DNA from: Rhexocercosporidium sp. MPI-PUGE-AT-0058
Taxonomy: Eukaryota > Ascomycota > Leotiomycetes > Helotiales
Assembly (NCBI GenBank): GCA_020746875.1
Contig: JAGTJL010000018.1
Coordinates: 744,001 to 808,000, forward strand
Reading direction: 5' to 3'
DNA length: 64,000 bases
Shown here: in pieces, positions 12,013 through 24,563 of the stretch
Position numbering within the stretch: the first letter of the stretch is position 1
How the letters are laid out: each line of letters opens with the position of its first letter
Made by a program: the position numbers and the translations under genes
Notes under the pieces: model-generated
What the model saw: only the letters and a program-made list of their open reading frames with translations
The model's database searches: none
Told to the model about the DNA's origin: nothing

Positions 12013-15000
12013 TTTTAAAATAAATTAGCGTATAATTAACATTTTAAATAAGTTCTCGACTCCTTTTTTATAGCGTAAAAACTAATTTTCCTTATAAAAT
12101 AGAAATTAATTTTTATAATGCGTCGAATTCGTCGATATTCCTTTATACTTTAAGCTAGCGTATTTTTAACGATTTCGCTTTTTCTTTATATTTTTATTTT
12201 AACGAATTTTTCACGAACTTTTTTAATTTTTTGATTATTATTAAAAATAAAAGAAAATATATTAAAAGTATATTAAAGAAGTAAGAATATATAAATATAT
12301 AAAATTAAAAGTAAATAAATAATCAAAGAACGGTTTTTTTACCTTTAAGGTTCAAAATATAATAAAAAAGTGAAAAAAAGCTAATTAAAGTATTTCTTTT
12401 ACTGATTTAGTTAAGTCTTTTCTTTATTTTTATTTTCTTTTCTTTACTTTTACTTCTTTAATAAGTTAATATTAAATAATAATAAAATCGGTCTTAAGTA
12501 ATTCTTCTTCTTTTTATTTTAATAGTTATTATATCGAATAAAAGCGTTAATAATACTTTAACGACTTCTTATTATATCTTTTTATTATTCTTTAATAAAT
12601 AAGTAAATTATTATAAGTAGCTAATATTTATTATATTTAAAAAAGAAAAAGAAAAAATATTATACTTTATTTATTAATTTTAAGCTATTTAATCTTCTTT
12701 GTGGTTTTTTTCTTTTCTTAGCGGTAAGTTATAAAATAAAAGCTTCTCGAGAATAATTCTTAAAGCTTTAATAAGTTATAAGCTATTTTAAACCGCCTTT
12801 ATCGTCGCTTTCCTTCGACTTACTTTTTATTATTAATTAATTAAAAAAAATAAAAAGCTAAAAGTAAGTTCTTTTTCGTTCAATATCGCTAATTTCTAAA
12901 TCTTAATAATTCTTTAATATAATTTGAAAACTTAAAATAAAAGCGTAGTTTTATTTATTTTATTAAAATAAGAAGTATTTTTAACCTCGTTATTTATTTT
13001 AAGCCTTTATTAATTATATCGTAGATAACTTTTAGACCAATAGTATCGAGCTTTTCGGAAGTTTTTTCTTATTAAAGCAACTTCTTTTTTAAAAAACTTT
13101 ATATTAATATAACTTTATAATAACTCTAAAAGTAATAGAAATATACTTTAAATACTTTCATAAGCCGGTGCAAGCTAAGCCGAATTCTAAGTTTAAGGAA
13201 AAAGTAAATATATTTTAAAAGCGGAAGTAATAATACTCTTTCTTAGTCGATTAATATTCTTAATATAAGGGTCCGAGGACTAATATTTAGCTAAAGGAAG
13301 CTTTTAATCTAAAGTTTAATTAATTTATTTAATAAGAGATAGCTTTATAAGGATAAAGTTAAAAGAATACTTATAAATAGCTTAAGTACTTATAATAAAG
13401 TATTATTTACTCGCTTAAGTCTTTTATAAAGTTATTACCGCGACGAAATTATAATAACGGTATTTAAATTCCGATAAGCGAGATTTCGGAACAGCTAAAG
13501 AAGAAGCGTATAATTTAAATTAATTAAAATCTCCTTTTATACGGAATAATTTTACTTGTTTTATTATTTTAAAATTAATTAATTAAAACTCTAAAGAAAT
13601 AAAGTCGTTATTACTTTAATACTTTAATACATTATTTAAAATAATTTAAAGCAAGCTCGGCTTATTACGGTATTTAATCCGTTATCTTATACTTTTACTC
13701 TTAATTAAATTATTGTTATTAATATTTAAGCAGCATAAGAGGTTAAACTTAATAACCGTCGATTAAGAGAATTTATAAAGTTTAATAATAACTTTTACGT
13801 TAAACTTTAAGCTTCTAATAACTCGATTACTGATTTCCGAGAACCGATAATTTAATTAAAAATAAAACACTTATAATATAAAAAGTTAAAAGCGTAAAAA
13901 AAATATAAAAAAGCTAAAGATTTATAACTTATTAGCCGTACTTACTTTACTCGTTTTTAACTTAACTATCACAGTCTTAAAGTATTAAGCTCCGTTCTTA
14001 AGCACGTTATATTAAAATTATTAATATTTAAATAAATCTTTTATATTATTAATAATAAATTTAACGATTTTTATTACCGGTATAAAACAATTATAATAAC
14101 TTATTTCTTTTATAATAACTTATAGCTTATCGCACACTTTATCGTTTATTTAAATATATAAATTAATTTTATAAACTTCTTCAGATTTTAAGTCGTTTAA
14201 TTACGCGTAACTTTTTAATTATTATATATTTTCTTTTTAAATTAATAGCTTATTTATTATAGTTTTAAAATCTATTTTAATTAAAGTAAATCTTTTTTAT
14301 TATAAAGTATTTAAGTAATATTAAAGAAGAATTTCTAGTCTTTAATTACTTTCGAAGACTTATTATACGAGCTTACTTCGGCAGTATATCTCGGGACATT
14401 ATTATCTTCAGCGCTTAGCTTATTAATATATTAAGATTATTAACGCTTTAAAACGGCTTATCGAAAGAACTTCGTTTAATTTATTATTTAATTTTTTATA
14501 AAATTTAATAAAAAATAAGTACTCGATTAAATTCTGTATTTTTATAACGTAAACTATAATCGATTTAATTTAATTAAATTATCTTATAAAGCTCAAACTC
14601 TTTCTGAGTTTCTCAGGAGCTTTTTTAATTTTATAAAATATTAATAATTATTATATTTATAAGCTTTCGAGTTTATACGTTTAGCGTTAGTAATACTGAA
14701 TTATTCGAAGAGCAGTTATTATAAATATATTATTTAACTCGACTGGGATATTAATATTATTATTATAAAACAACTTATAAATGCAATCGGAAAGTATTTA
14801 TAAGCGTAAATAATATTCGAAATATTAAAGGGATTTTTTTATTATTTAAAGAAGAGCTTTTAATATTTCAGTATATATCTTTATTATTATACTTTAATCT
14901 TTGGTTTTTTTATAAGATATAAAAGATACGTCCTCGCTATAGTTTAATATTCGATAACGCTAAGCGACGAATTATGAAAATTATAATAAAAAGTAATTAA

Positions 15001-17455
15001 TAATATTAATTATAATAATTAAATTACTCACTAAAAAAATAAATAACGACTTAATATTAATTTCGTTCTGCGTGAATTAACCTTTTAAGTAGTTTAAAAA
15101 TAATTCTGTTATTTTATATAACTTATCTCGTAAGCTTTTTAAAATCTTTAAAGCCTTATAAATTTAGCTCCTCGAGACTAAGTTTAAACTAATCTTTATT
15201 ATTATTTTATTAAATTATCGCTAAAAGCTCGTCGTTTTTATAATAAATAAAACGCTTTCGTTTATAAAACAGCTTAAAGCAATTAATTATAAAAGTACTG
15301 CGAAAGAGTATATTATCGTCTTTTAATTCTTTTAACTTATAATAGCTCTTTTTAAGAAAAGCTTTATAAATTTCGTAAAATCTTAATTATTAAAAATCAA
15401 GTTTTTTACTCTTTAATATATTAATTTCTTAAATAAAGTCGTGCTTAAGAATTAAGTCTTTAACTTATAATAGCTTATTTCAAATGTCTTTTTTTATATC
15501 GAAAGCTTTTTTTTTTATTTATTTATAATATATTTTTTAAAGTTTAATTTCTTTTATATTATTATTTCGCATTTAATATTAAAAAATTCAAATATAAATT
15601 AAATCGTTAATATTTTTAATATCTTTTAAAAATAAGCTTTTTTAAATAAAATAACGTATTTTAATAAAAAGAATTAATTCTTTATAGTAAATTATATAAA
15701 AGAAAATATAATTTATAAGTTTATAAATTATAATATAATTAGCGAACAAAATCGCTAATAAATTACTTATTTAATTTTTTTTTTTTAAAAAAATTATTTT
15801 TAATAAAGCTATATCTCCGCTCAATTATATTATTAGCTTTCGCGTTATAAGCTAATATTTGAATTCGTCGAATTTCTATTTTATTTAATAAATCAACGAC
15901 TTCGTTTATATTCTTTATATTTTTATTAATTATTAGCTTTTAAAATAGCTTATATCGGCAAATAATATCTTATTAAATGAAATTAATAATACTTTTAGCC
16001 TCTTTCGAAGCAAACGCTTTAGCTTCGATTTAACCGCTTATATCGTCCCGAGCGATAACGAAATACTTCTTCCTGTTTTATATTAATATAAAAGTAATAT
16101 TTAGCGCTTATTTTTTTATAAGTTTATTTAAAATAATTAAAATTATCAGTTCTTTTTATCGCTTAATATTACGTAATATGTAATTATCGCATATTTTAAC
16201 GAATTCCGCGAAATTTTTAAAATAACTCTTTTAGAAATAACGCTAAGAAATACGGTAATATATGCTTTCTTTTTCTTTATAACTGAAGCTATTATAATAA
16301 TTTTATAAAATATATTTTTTATTTTATTAATATCGATAATAAGTTTACTAAATACGTTTTTTAATAAAAGTCTTTAAATACGCTAATTATAAATTTTATA
16401 TAATAATACCTTTTTTTTAAATATACGGAAAGCTTTTAAGTTTATATTTTTCGAAGTCTTAAACGTAATTAAATAAATAATTATTTTTTAATAATACTTT
16501 TTATAATATTTTAAAAATATTAATAAGTCCGCTTTGCTTTCTTAATCTATACTCGAGTCGCTATTAAATATTACTTAATCGTTCGACTTATTTTGTAATT
16601 CTTTAAATTTTCGCTTTATATTAATAAGGATATCGCGTCTTTAAGTTAACTTAAAGTTATTAAAAGTCTCTGGCTCTTTTATTAAATCTTCCGTGCTTTC
16701 CGCTTTTACCGAGCAAATTTCAATTATATTAAACTTAATTAAGATTTAATTCTTATTATTATTATTTTCAGTATTCTTTTTAATATTCTTAAAGTATTTA
16801 AGTTTCCTTAAGAGAGTATTTACTATTATATACGTAGTATTTTTAATATAACGTACTTCGAAGTTAAAAAGCCTAATTTAAGCGAATCAGTAAGTAAATA
16901 TCGTATTAAAATAATAGTAAATAGCTCCTTTAAGTTAAGTAATAAAAGTATTTACGTCAGTTTTTATAATAAAATAAACTCTTATAAGTTAGATTTTAGG
17001 CTTTTTAAGAATTAAAAGTATAATTTTATATTTTCTTTTAATAATATTATAATCTCGTTTTGCTTTCGTTTAAAAGCCGCTTTTATACTTTATTAGTTTA
17101 AGCTTATTATTTTTCGAATTACGTTAATTAAAGAAATTACTTTTCCGACTTTATTAAAATTTATAAAAACGACGATTTTATTAGCGCTTTTAAAAGAATT
17201 GATTTTATAAAATATTAAAAAGAAATATAAAATATTTAAAAAGATTTTTATTATTTAATTATAAATTATAAGGTTTTATATAAATTTAATTCTTTTTTTA
17301 ATAAAGTCGTATAACGGCTCGGTTAATAAACGAAAGTCTTTAATTTAAATATAAAAGTAAATAATTAAACTTAAAAATCTTTTAATTCTTATAATATTCT
17401 TGGGTTCTTTTTATTTTTATATTTTAATTAAATATATATTTGAAAGTTCTTTTTC
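12013..17455 (-). other. AT-rich interior of element B, no resolved gene
   Basis: Continuous very AT-rich sequence with abundant TA dinucleotides and stops in all frames. By position it should hold the RNase H and integrase part of minus-strand element B, downstream of the RT. I could not align any catalytic motif with confidence. No RNA gene, tandem array or normal-GC island is evident. Confidence 0.4.
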
Positions 17456-17459
17456 TTAT

Positions 17460-18320
17460 AAATTATATACGTAGCCGACGACGTTTATATTATTATAATA
17501 AAACTGCGATTTAAAGCTTATAATAGCTTTAGTGCGCTTAAGGCGTTTTAGCGTTTTATTAAAGTTAAGAAAGTGCTTAAAGACGAATTAGCGAATTCCA
17601 GGCTCTACTTCTTTTCGATTGTAATTTATATATAATCTTTTTACGTTAACGTCGTCTAAAAATAATATTATAATAAAAGATATAATATTTTTTAATATTT
17701 TTTCGATCGTTTTTATAAATTAAATAATAGAGTTTATAACTTCTTAAGATAGCGTCGTATTTCGGACTAATCTAATATTAAATACGAAAAAGGCCGTTAT
17801 ATTTCGGCTGCTTTAATATAATACTTATTAATTATAATTTAAATATAAGTCTATTTGTTGATTACATTATGTTGCCTATCCCTCCCGGTAATAGGTAATA
17901 ACTTAGTTAATCGTGGTGAGACTCGATTACACAGTGCAAAGCTTTAGTTACATTCCATGTATTTATTCAAGTCTAAAGAGCTACTTCTAATGTGTCGATG
18001 AGAGCTCTATATGTAAGAGGCTCTCATCATATGCTAGTCCTAAAGTAGCTAGCGTCAAGTGCTCTTTGTTTACCTCCTGCGACATGCAACCCCTGTATTG
18101 ACTCATTCTCCGTATTCACGTGGTTCCGTGAATATCATTATTCACACACTATTAAACTCGTAATATAATATTTTATAAATTCTTTTAAAAATTCATTAAT
18201 AAAAAAAAGTAAATTAGCGTTTTTAAAAATAATTATATTAAGTATAATTACCGAATTAATTAAGCGGTACTTTCTTAATTCCTTTTTCTTAATTAAAAAC
18301 TAAGCGTTATAATATAATTT
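17460..18320 (-). pseudogene. Reverse transcriptase of element B, split by a solo LTR
   Basis: The minus-strand reading gives NAQFLIKKKELRKYRLINS, then an NANLLFFINEFLKEFI-like block. After the solo LTR it continues IDLYLNYN (a decayed DLYSGYDQ block), SRNITAFFVF...LVRNTTLS and FLDDVNVKRLYINYNRKEVE, ending SQFYYNNINVVGYV. The FLDDV loop followed by a charged insert, PGIRRF-like text and K-SQF-x-V-GY is typical of one fungal Ty3/gypsy lineage. The insertion duplicated CTATT; deleting it restores TSLIDL in frame. Stops replace Gln codons. The element is dead. Confidence 0.8.
17856..18148 (-). repeat. Solo LTR, essentially free of RIP, inside the RT of element B
   Basis: 293 bp, TGTTGATTAC...CACACA on the plus strand (TGTGTG...CAACA on minus), flanked by a perfect 5-bp duplication CTATT (17851-17855 and 18149-18153). 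Unlike its surroundings it keeps many CA/TG dinucleotides and normal composition, so it arrived after the RIP that destroyed its host. Its strand cannot be fixed from the sequence; minus is a guess. No internal retroelement sequence remains, as expected after LTR-LTR recombination. Confidence 0.88.
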
Positions 18321-21300
18321 TTTAAAGAATTCGAGAACTTTACGTTTAAATCTATCTTTTATTATTTTTCTGATTTCGGGAATTAACGCTTTAAGAAGTA
18401 AAAAATATAATACTTATTAAACTTCGTAATTTATTATTTTAATAATTATAAGTAACAAAATATCTTTATAGAATTTCTTATATTTAAATTAATTAAATAT
18501 AATAATATTTTCTCGATTTAATATAATTTCGTCGAAAAAGACTTTTTTTTTTTTAATTATAATATATTTTTAACGTTTAAAATAATAAGTCGCTCTTTCG
18601 TAATCTTAAATCCGTGAGAAAAGCTAATAAAACGAAAAAGTAAAATATTTTAATATTTTTTAATTTATTTTTAAGAAAAGCTTTATATTAATTTTCACGG
18701 CCTTCGAGCGCATCTCTTATTTTATTTATTTAATTTATAAGCTTATTATTTTATTTTTCGTCTTATATATAATATAAACTCGCAAAACTTATTTGCGTTT
18801 TTAAATAAAAACGTTATTAATAAAATATTATAATTTATAATATATTAAAAAATAAGCTCGATTTTCTTAGTTAATACGGTATTAAATATACGTTTTCTGC
18901 CGAAAAAAGCTTTAATAAAATCTTTATAAAAGAAATAATTATAAAAGTCCGTCTTTCGAATTATAAATTCTCGCTTTATATATTCAATAAAAATATATAA
19001 GACGTTTTTAAAAAAGGAATTGCTTTTATTATTAAAAGTTTCTTTGCCTTCCTCGCAGAAAAGCTCGTCCTCGAGCTTAAAAAAAGTATCTTTTAAAAAG
19101 TATTTAATAATATTAATTATAAAGCTTTAATTATAATTAATTACTCGTTTCCCGAGTTAGTTTTGGATTCCACGTAATTTAATTCCGGATTTAATAATAT
19201 TCTACTAGCTCGGCTCTTAAACTTCGCAGCTTTAATACTTTTAACGCATTTTATAAGTTTAATTACTTTAATAATAATAATTAATAGCGTAATCTTATTT
19301 CATAAATTAGCGTAAACTAAATCGCTTTTCGTATTAAATAAATATTTAAATGAAACGCACGCAGTTTAAAAGAATAAAAATTTAAAAATAACTTTAATAT
19401 TTAAAATATTTATAATATAAAATTTAATAAAAATAATATAATCTTTTATTATAATCGGAACGTTATTCGCATATCTCAGAAATCGCGATTTTGCGTTTAT
19501 AATACTCTTTAAAGCTATAAAGTCGCTTTTTATAATAAAGAATTTTAATTAAATAATAATATTATAAAATATATAATTAATTTCTACGCCGGAATTAAAA
19601 GTAGCTCGGATATTATTAAATCTCGTCCTCTTAAGTATAATAATTATATACTTCGGCGTTAAAAAATATTATTTATAACTCGGTCCTTAAGATATATTAA
19701 TTAAGTAAACTTTAGTAGTTAATAATAAATTAATTTTAAATTTCTTTTTTAAAATTATTACTCTTTAAAGCGTTATTAAAATAATAATTAAAATTATAAG
19801 CACCGAGTTAAAAAAAAAAGGAATTAAGCTTAATAATAATTAAAAAGTTAATTATTAAATTAATATTCTTTATATTAAAAAGACTTAATACTTTTATTTC
19901 TTTTATTAAATTTAAAGCTTATACGTAAGTCTAACTCAAGATATAATAAAGTAAATAATAATTAGTTATTTTTATTTAAAGAAAATACGTTTAAGTTATC
20001 GCGAAGCTCGCAGTTTTTTTAATATAAAACCAAAGTATTAGCTCGAAGTAATAAAAGGCGTTAAAATATAATATTATTCCTTTTTTAATTATAATCTTAA
20101 AAAGCTTTTATATATTTTATAATCTTAATATTAATAATAATAATCTAATCCTAAATCTTTTAATTAATAATCTTCGATCGACTTATCTTTAATAAATTAA
20201 TTAAAACAAAGATTTCTTTTAAAATTAAGTTTTTAAAAAGCTTTTTTTTTAATAAAAAGCTTATTTAACGTATTATTTAACGTATAATTATTCCGCGATA
20301 ACTCCTAATATACGCGAAGTCGGCTTAAAGTCGCTTTAACGGTAATAAGTAAGTTGCTTTTAACGCGTTTTTAAATAATCCTTATAAAAAATAATTTAAT
20401 AATAATCGGTCTTTTTCGACTTATAATTAAAATAGCTTTTTTTAATTTCTTAAAAATAATATTATTATTATTATCTTTTACGATAATCTAAGTAAGTTTT
20501 ATTTTAAATATTTTAATTAAAAGATTTACATTTATAAGCTCTTGAAATCTAACGGCATTCTTAACTTCTTCGCGAACTTTTAATCTTTTTAATTAACTTA
20601 AGCTTTAAAGCGTTCTTAAAATAAGATTCTAATTATATGTAATTCGGCTGTTATTATTACTTTAAAAGCAGCGGTAATTTATCGTCTTATTTCCGTAAAT
20701 ATTATTTTAAAGTTATTATTTATTTCTTTTAAATTAAAAGTAATAAATACGTTTTAAACGTTAATTAATCTTATTATATTAAAGAATTAAATAGCGAGGA
20801 TATTTAAATAATCTTGAAGCTCTTAACTTACTTTTAATATTATTCCTTTTAAAACTGACTTTAGTATAATATTTTATTAAATTAAAAAAGCTTTGTTTAA
20901 ATTAATTCTTTTTCCGCTTTGAATTTAAATCTCTTTTCATATTAATTATTTATAAAATAAAGACTTCTTTTTTTAATTTATCCCGAGAAAATTAAATCGC
21001 TTAAGCTTTTATTTCTTTCTTTTAAAAGCTTATATAAATATAATTATTTTTATTTTCATAAATAATTCCTAAATTAAATTATTTCTTAAACTTATAATAT
21101 TAATTTTAATATTTATAAAATTCTTAAAGTCTAATATCCGGAATCGGCTTATTAAAATAAAAAGGCATCCGGTATTTATATTATCTTTTATATTAAAACG
21201 TCGATTATATTTAAAGCTTATTTTAAAATCTTAATAAAATACCTTAATTTCTTCGGAATATACAATCGTCTCGTAAGCAAATAAAGCCTTAATTTCGGCT

Positions 21301-23859
21301 ATTAACTTTAGATTCTTTTTTTTCTTTATAATAACGTATAAAATACGTAAGTTATTTAATTTTTTTATAATTATATTAATATCTTATTTTATAACTTAAT
21401 TAATATCGCAAGTCAGCTTTTCGATAATAAGAATAACTTCTTCTCGAATATGCCTTTCTTAATTTAATTTAAGATAAAATATCGAACTCTTCTTAAAGAC
21501 GTCGTCGATCTCCCGAGCTAAAGAATTATTTTTATATTTTATAAACTTAAAGCAAATTATAAAATTAAGCCCTCCGAATTATATTATTAAAAAGAGAGTT
21601 TTATTATTACTCGACCCGAGTCAAAGATAATCGGCTTAAGTAATTCGTATAAATAATACTTCTTTTTTAATTAAAGTATCGACTTCTTATTTAACTTAGA
21701 ATAAGTTTTTTATTTTAATATATATTTTATCGAAAAATTATATATTTTCCGTATTAAAAGTATTATTATTTTTTATAAAAGTTCCGGCCTTTCGCTTTAA
21801 ATACTTAAATAAAGCCGCTAAAAACTTTATAATTATTTATTACTTTATAATAATTTTCTTTTATATATAAGCTCGATTAATTTCTTTAAAAGCTTAAAAA
21901 AACTATTAAAATTAAGACTTAAAAAAAAAAAAAACTTTTATAATATATTTAAAATTATTAATTTTTTTTTTAAATTTTAAAAAATATAATAATATTACTT
22001 AAAGTCAAACGTTCGGTATTTTCTTATAACTTCTTTAATTAATTCTTAATAAGTGCTATTAAGGAAGTCGAGGAGCCACTCGATGTTTTAACTTACTTCG
22101 AGAGTATAATAGTTTATAACGTATTATTTCTTTTCGGCGTTATTTATAATGCCTCGAGCCGTAAAAAGCTGCTTTAAGGTCTTAAAGAACCTAATAGTAT
22201 TATTTCCGTTAAAGTACGGGCAGCTAAAAGTGCCTAAAGTTAATATAATTTAAGTTATTATAAAATAAGAAAGTCCTTTAATAAAGTCCGTAATAAGTCG
22301 TACGGCCTGAGATATAAGCTATTAAGACGCTATATTAATAGGTTTATAATAGTAATTATTTAGAGCCTCGTTTGCTTTATATAATATAAAAGTTTTAATA
22401 AGTTTTATTATCTTAGCGTAAGTCGTATTAATTAAAAAGCTTAAGCAAAAATAACTTAAGCTTAAAGCGGTATTATATAACTTGTATTAACAGGGTTAAA
22501 TCCTCCTTGCTTTAGAGGCGAATATAGCGTAGCTTAAGAGTGTATAAGTTAAGTAAGTATTATATAAGCCGGTAAAGCTTAAAAGGCGGCTTAAGCTTTT
22601 ATATTAAAGCTTTTTAAATAACTATTACTTTAATTATAACTAAATATATTTTATTATAAATTATTATTATTATTATTATTATTTCTTTTCTTTCTTTTTC
22701 TTATAATTAAAGTATCGTTTGTAAGCGTTCCTAATAGTTATAATAAAATAAAATTAATAATTTTAGCGATATTAAATTTTATTAAAAGCCTAATAAGCAC
22801 GAAAATAAAAAAGCTTACAGAGCCTGTAAAGCCAGTCTTAATAATAAAGTAATTTATAATTAAGGTCGCAGAGCTTCCTCGAATTATAAAGAAATTATTA
22901 GTAAATCGTTCAAGCTCTTTGCCCTTCGAGTTGCCGCTAAAAGCGTTATTTTTAATATCGTTTTCAAATATAATTAATTTTTTTTAATAAAATTAATAAT
23001 TTATTAAAAAATAAATACGCCTAATATTATTAATAAAAAAGTAAAAAATATAATATATTATATTAAAAAAAGAAGAATATACGAGCTCGAGAAAATAAAA
23101 GAAATATATAAGTAAAATATTAAATTAAAAAGCTTATAGCTTTAAGCTCCTCCCGAGGTAATAAAGCCCGAAAGACGCCGAAATCTAAGCCTTTTATCCT
23201 TATAATAAACAAACGTATAAACTTAAGCGAAATAAATAAATCTCGTTAAATATTAAAGCTTTATTATTATTAAAATTAATCTCGGCGTAAAATAACTTAA
23301 GACCGAAATTAATTAAAAAAGTATAAAATAAAACCTCGTATACTTTTTTATTAAGCTCCGTCTCGCCAGCTTAAAGTAGGCCCTTAGTAGAAAAAGAAGA
23401 AAAAATAATAATAAATACGCTTATTAAAAGTGCGATTAACGTTAAAATTTGCCGAATGTATTTTAAATAATTCACTTTTCGTTTTCCGAAGTATTAAATA
23501 TACTTTAATATTAATTAAAGCGTTTCTAATAGCGTAATTCGGCTATTTTCGGTCCGAATTTTTTTAGTATTAATACTTTACGTGCTAAAGCTAGCTTTTT
23601 TAATAATCTAAGTATTCTTATATTAAAAGTAAATAGTTTCTTTTTAAACTTCTTATGCTTCTCGTTATATTATAAGAAACTATTGAAGTATTATATTTAG
23701 TTTTATTTTAAGAGCTAAGAGATTTCTAAGTAAATAAATTTATATTAATTCGAGCATTTATCGGTTTTAGTCCTTATAATTAATATAAGAGGCCTTTAAG
23801 CTTTTTTACGTACTTCACTTTAGCTTTTCTATTTACTTTTTACGTCGATTATTAAAATA
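18321..23859 (-). other. AT-rich upstream part of element B (expected gag/protease), unresolved
   Basis: By position this is the 5' half of element B. Between about 21.0 and 21.8 kb the minus strand reads as coding-like text with few stops (for example LIAEIKALFAYETIVYS), but I cannot assign it to gag or protease. There is a short ATT microsatellite near 22660-22685. The rest is AT-rich with no recognisable gene. Confidence 0.4.
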
Positions 23860-24139
23860 TATAAAAGAGAAAATACTAAGTATATAATAAAAGGATAATA
23901 AAGCAAGTGCTAAAAAGTAAACGTAAGAAATACTTATTTAATAAATATTAAAGATATTATATATTTAAAGAGTATAATTTATTAAAAAAAAGAAAAGTAT
24001 AATTTAAATAAAAAAGAAAAATTATAATAATAAAAATCGTTATTATCCTTAAAAGATATTACCTTAAAAGCTATCTTAAATACAGCAAGATGCAGCTCAA
24101 TCACGTGACAAATAGACCTCTAAAGTCAACCATTCTATA
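23860..24139 (-). repeat. LTR of element B (5' LTR in element orientation)
   Basis: Partner of 4623-4900, followed by the 4-bp target duplicate ATAT at 24140-24143. Its outer 80 bp escaped most RIP (CAGCTCAATCACGTGAC is still present), whereas the same part of the other LTR is mutated. Confidence 0.72.
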
Positions 24140-24143
24140 ATAT

Positions 24144-24268
24144 ATAATCGTAAAGGTTTATTCCGCTTTTAATAAAGAGAATAGAAGCAACGAAAAGTGC
24201 TTAAGACGGCTTAATAAATCTTTTATTAAGGTTATTAATAATATATTCTTTAATAACTTTAAATTATT
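24144..24268 (-). pseudogene. N-terminal RT fragment of gypsy element A, other side of element B
   Basis: The minus strand reads LKVIKEYIINNLNKRFIKPS followed by a decayed PASPILFVKK-like block and PLRLY, which joins the DFR block at 4618 once element B and one ATAT are removed. This is the usual Ty3/gypsy RT start (leucine-rich YL..NL.KGFI.PS). It proves that element B landed inside the RT of A. Confidence 0.75.
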
Positions 24269-24563
24269 TGTGGAAATAGGCGAATCAGAGAGAGGAAACG
24301 ACACGTGATTTAAAGTGATTCTTGAATTGCTTGAGCTTTCGGAAACTAGAGAGCTTAAGGCTCCTTATATACACGATTGCTAGCTTCTAGAACCTTCTAG
24401 CTACGAAATAGCTTGCGTAACGCGGCGTAATAGCTTGCGTAGGCTTTGAAGTATGTATGTCATGTGACAGCTAAGCGAAGGTTCTGGAAACAGCCGAGAA
24501 GCACTGATTACAAATCAACAGCGATGATTTAAGCGAGGGTAGGCGGAATAGTAGGGTGGGACG
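24269..24563. repeat. LTR-like island of normal composition
   Basis: A roughly 295-bp block of normal GC starting TGTGGAAATAGG, with a TATA-like CCTTATATACACG and short GCTTGCGTA repeats. Flanks are TTATT (24264-24268) and TTATC (24564-24568), which could be a 5-bp target duplication with one C-to-T change. The 3' terminus ends ACG rather than CA, so calling it a solo LTR is tentative. Confidence 0.4.

Larger units (their letters stand above)
4623..24139 (-). mobile_element. Very long Ty3/gypsy-type LTR element B, RIP-decayed, with nested insertions
   Basis: Two direct repeats of about 280 bp (4623-4900 and 23860-24139) bound this block. The outer flanks carry the same 4-bp ATAT (4619-4622 and 24140-24143). 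Removing the block with one ATAT rejoins the RT of element A in frame (LRLYIDFR region), so the repeats are read as the LTRs of one insertion. A minus-strand RT sits at 18320-17460. Subtracting the inner chromovirus (6.7 kb) and the solo LTR (0.3 kb) leaves about 12.5 kb. That is long for a gypsy element, so extra unrecognised sequence or further insertions are likely. I could not identify gag, protease or integrase in 18.3-23.8 kb or 12.0-17.4 kb, although minus-strand coding-like text is visible, for example near 21.3 kb. Confidence 0.7.

Noticed and set aside
22660..22690. ATT microsatellite as a functional element
   Set aside because: Short simple repeat expected in AT-rich DNA.
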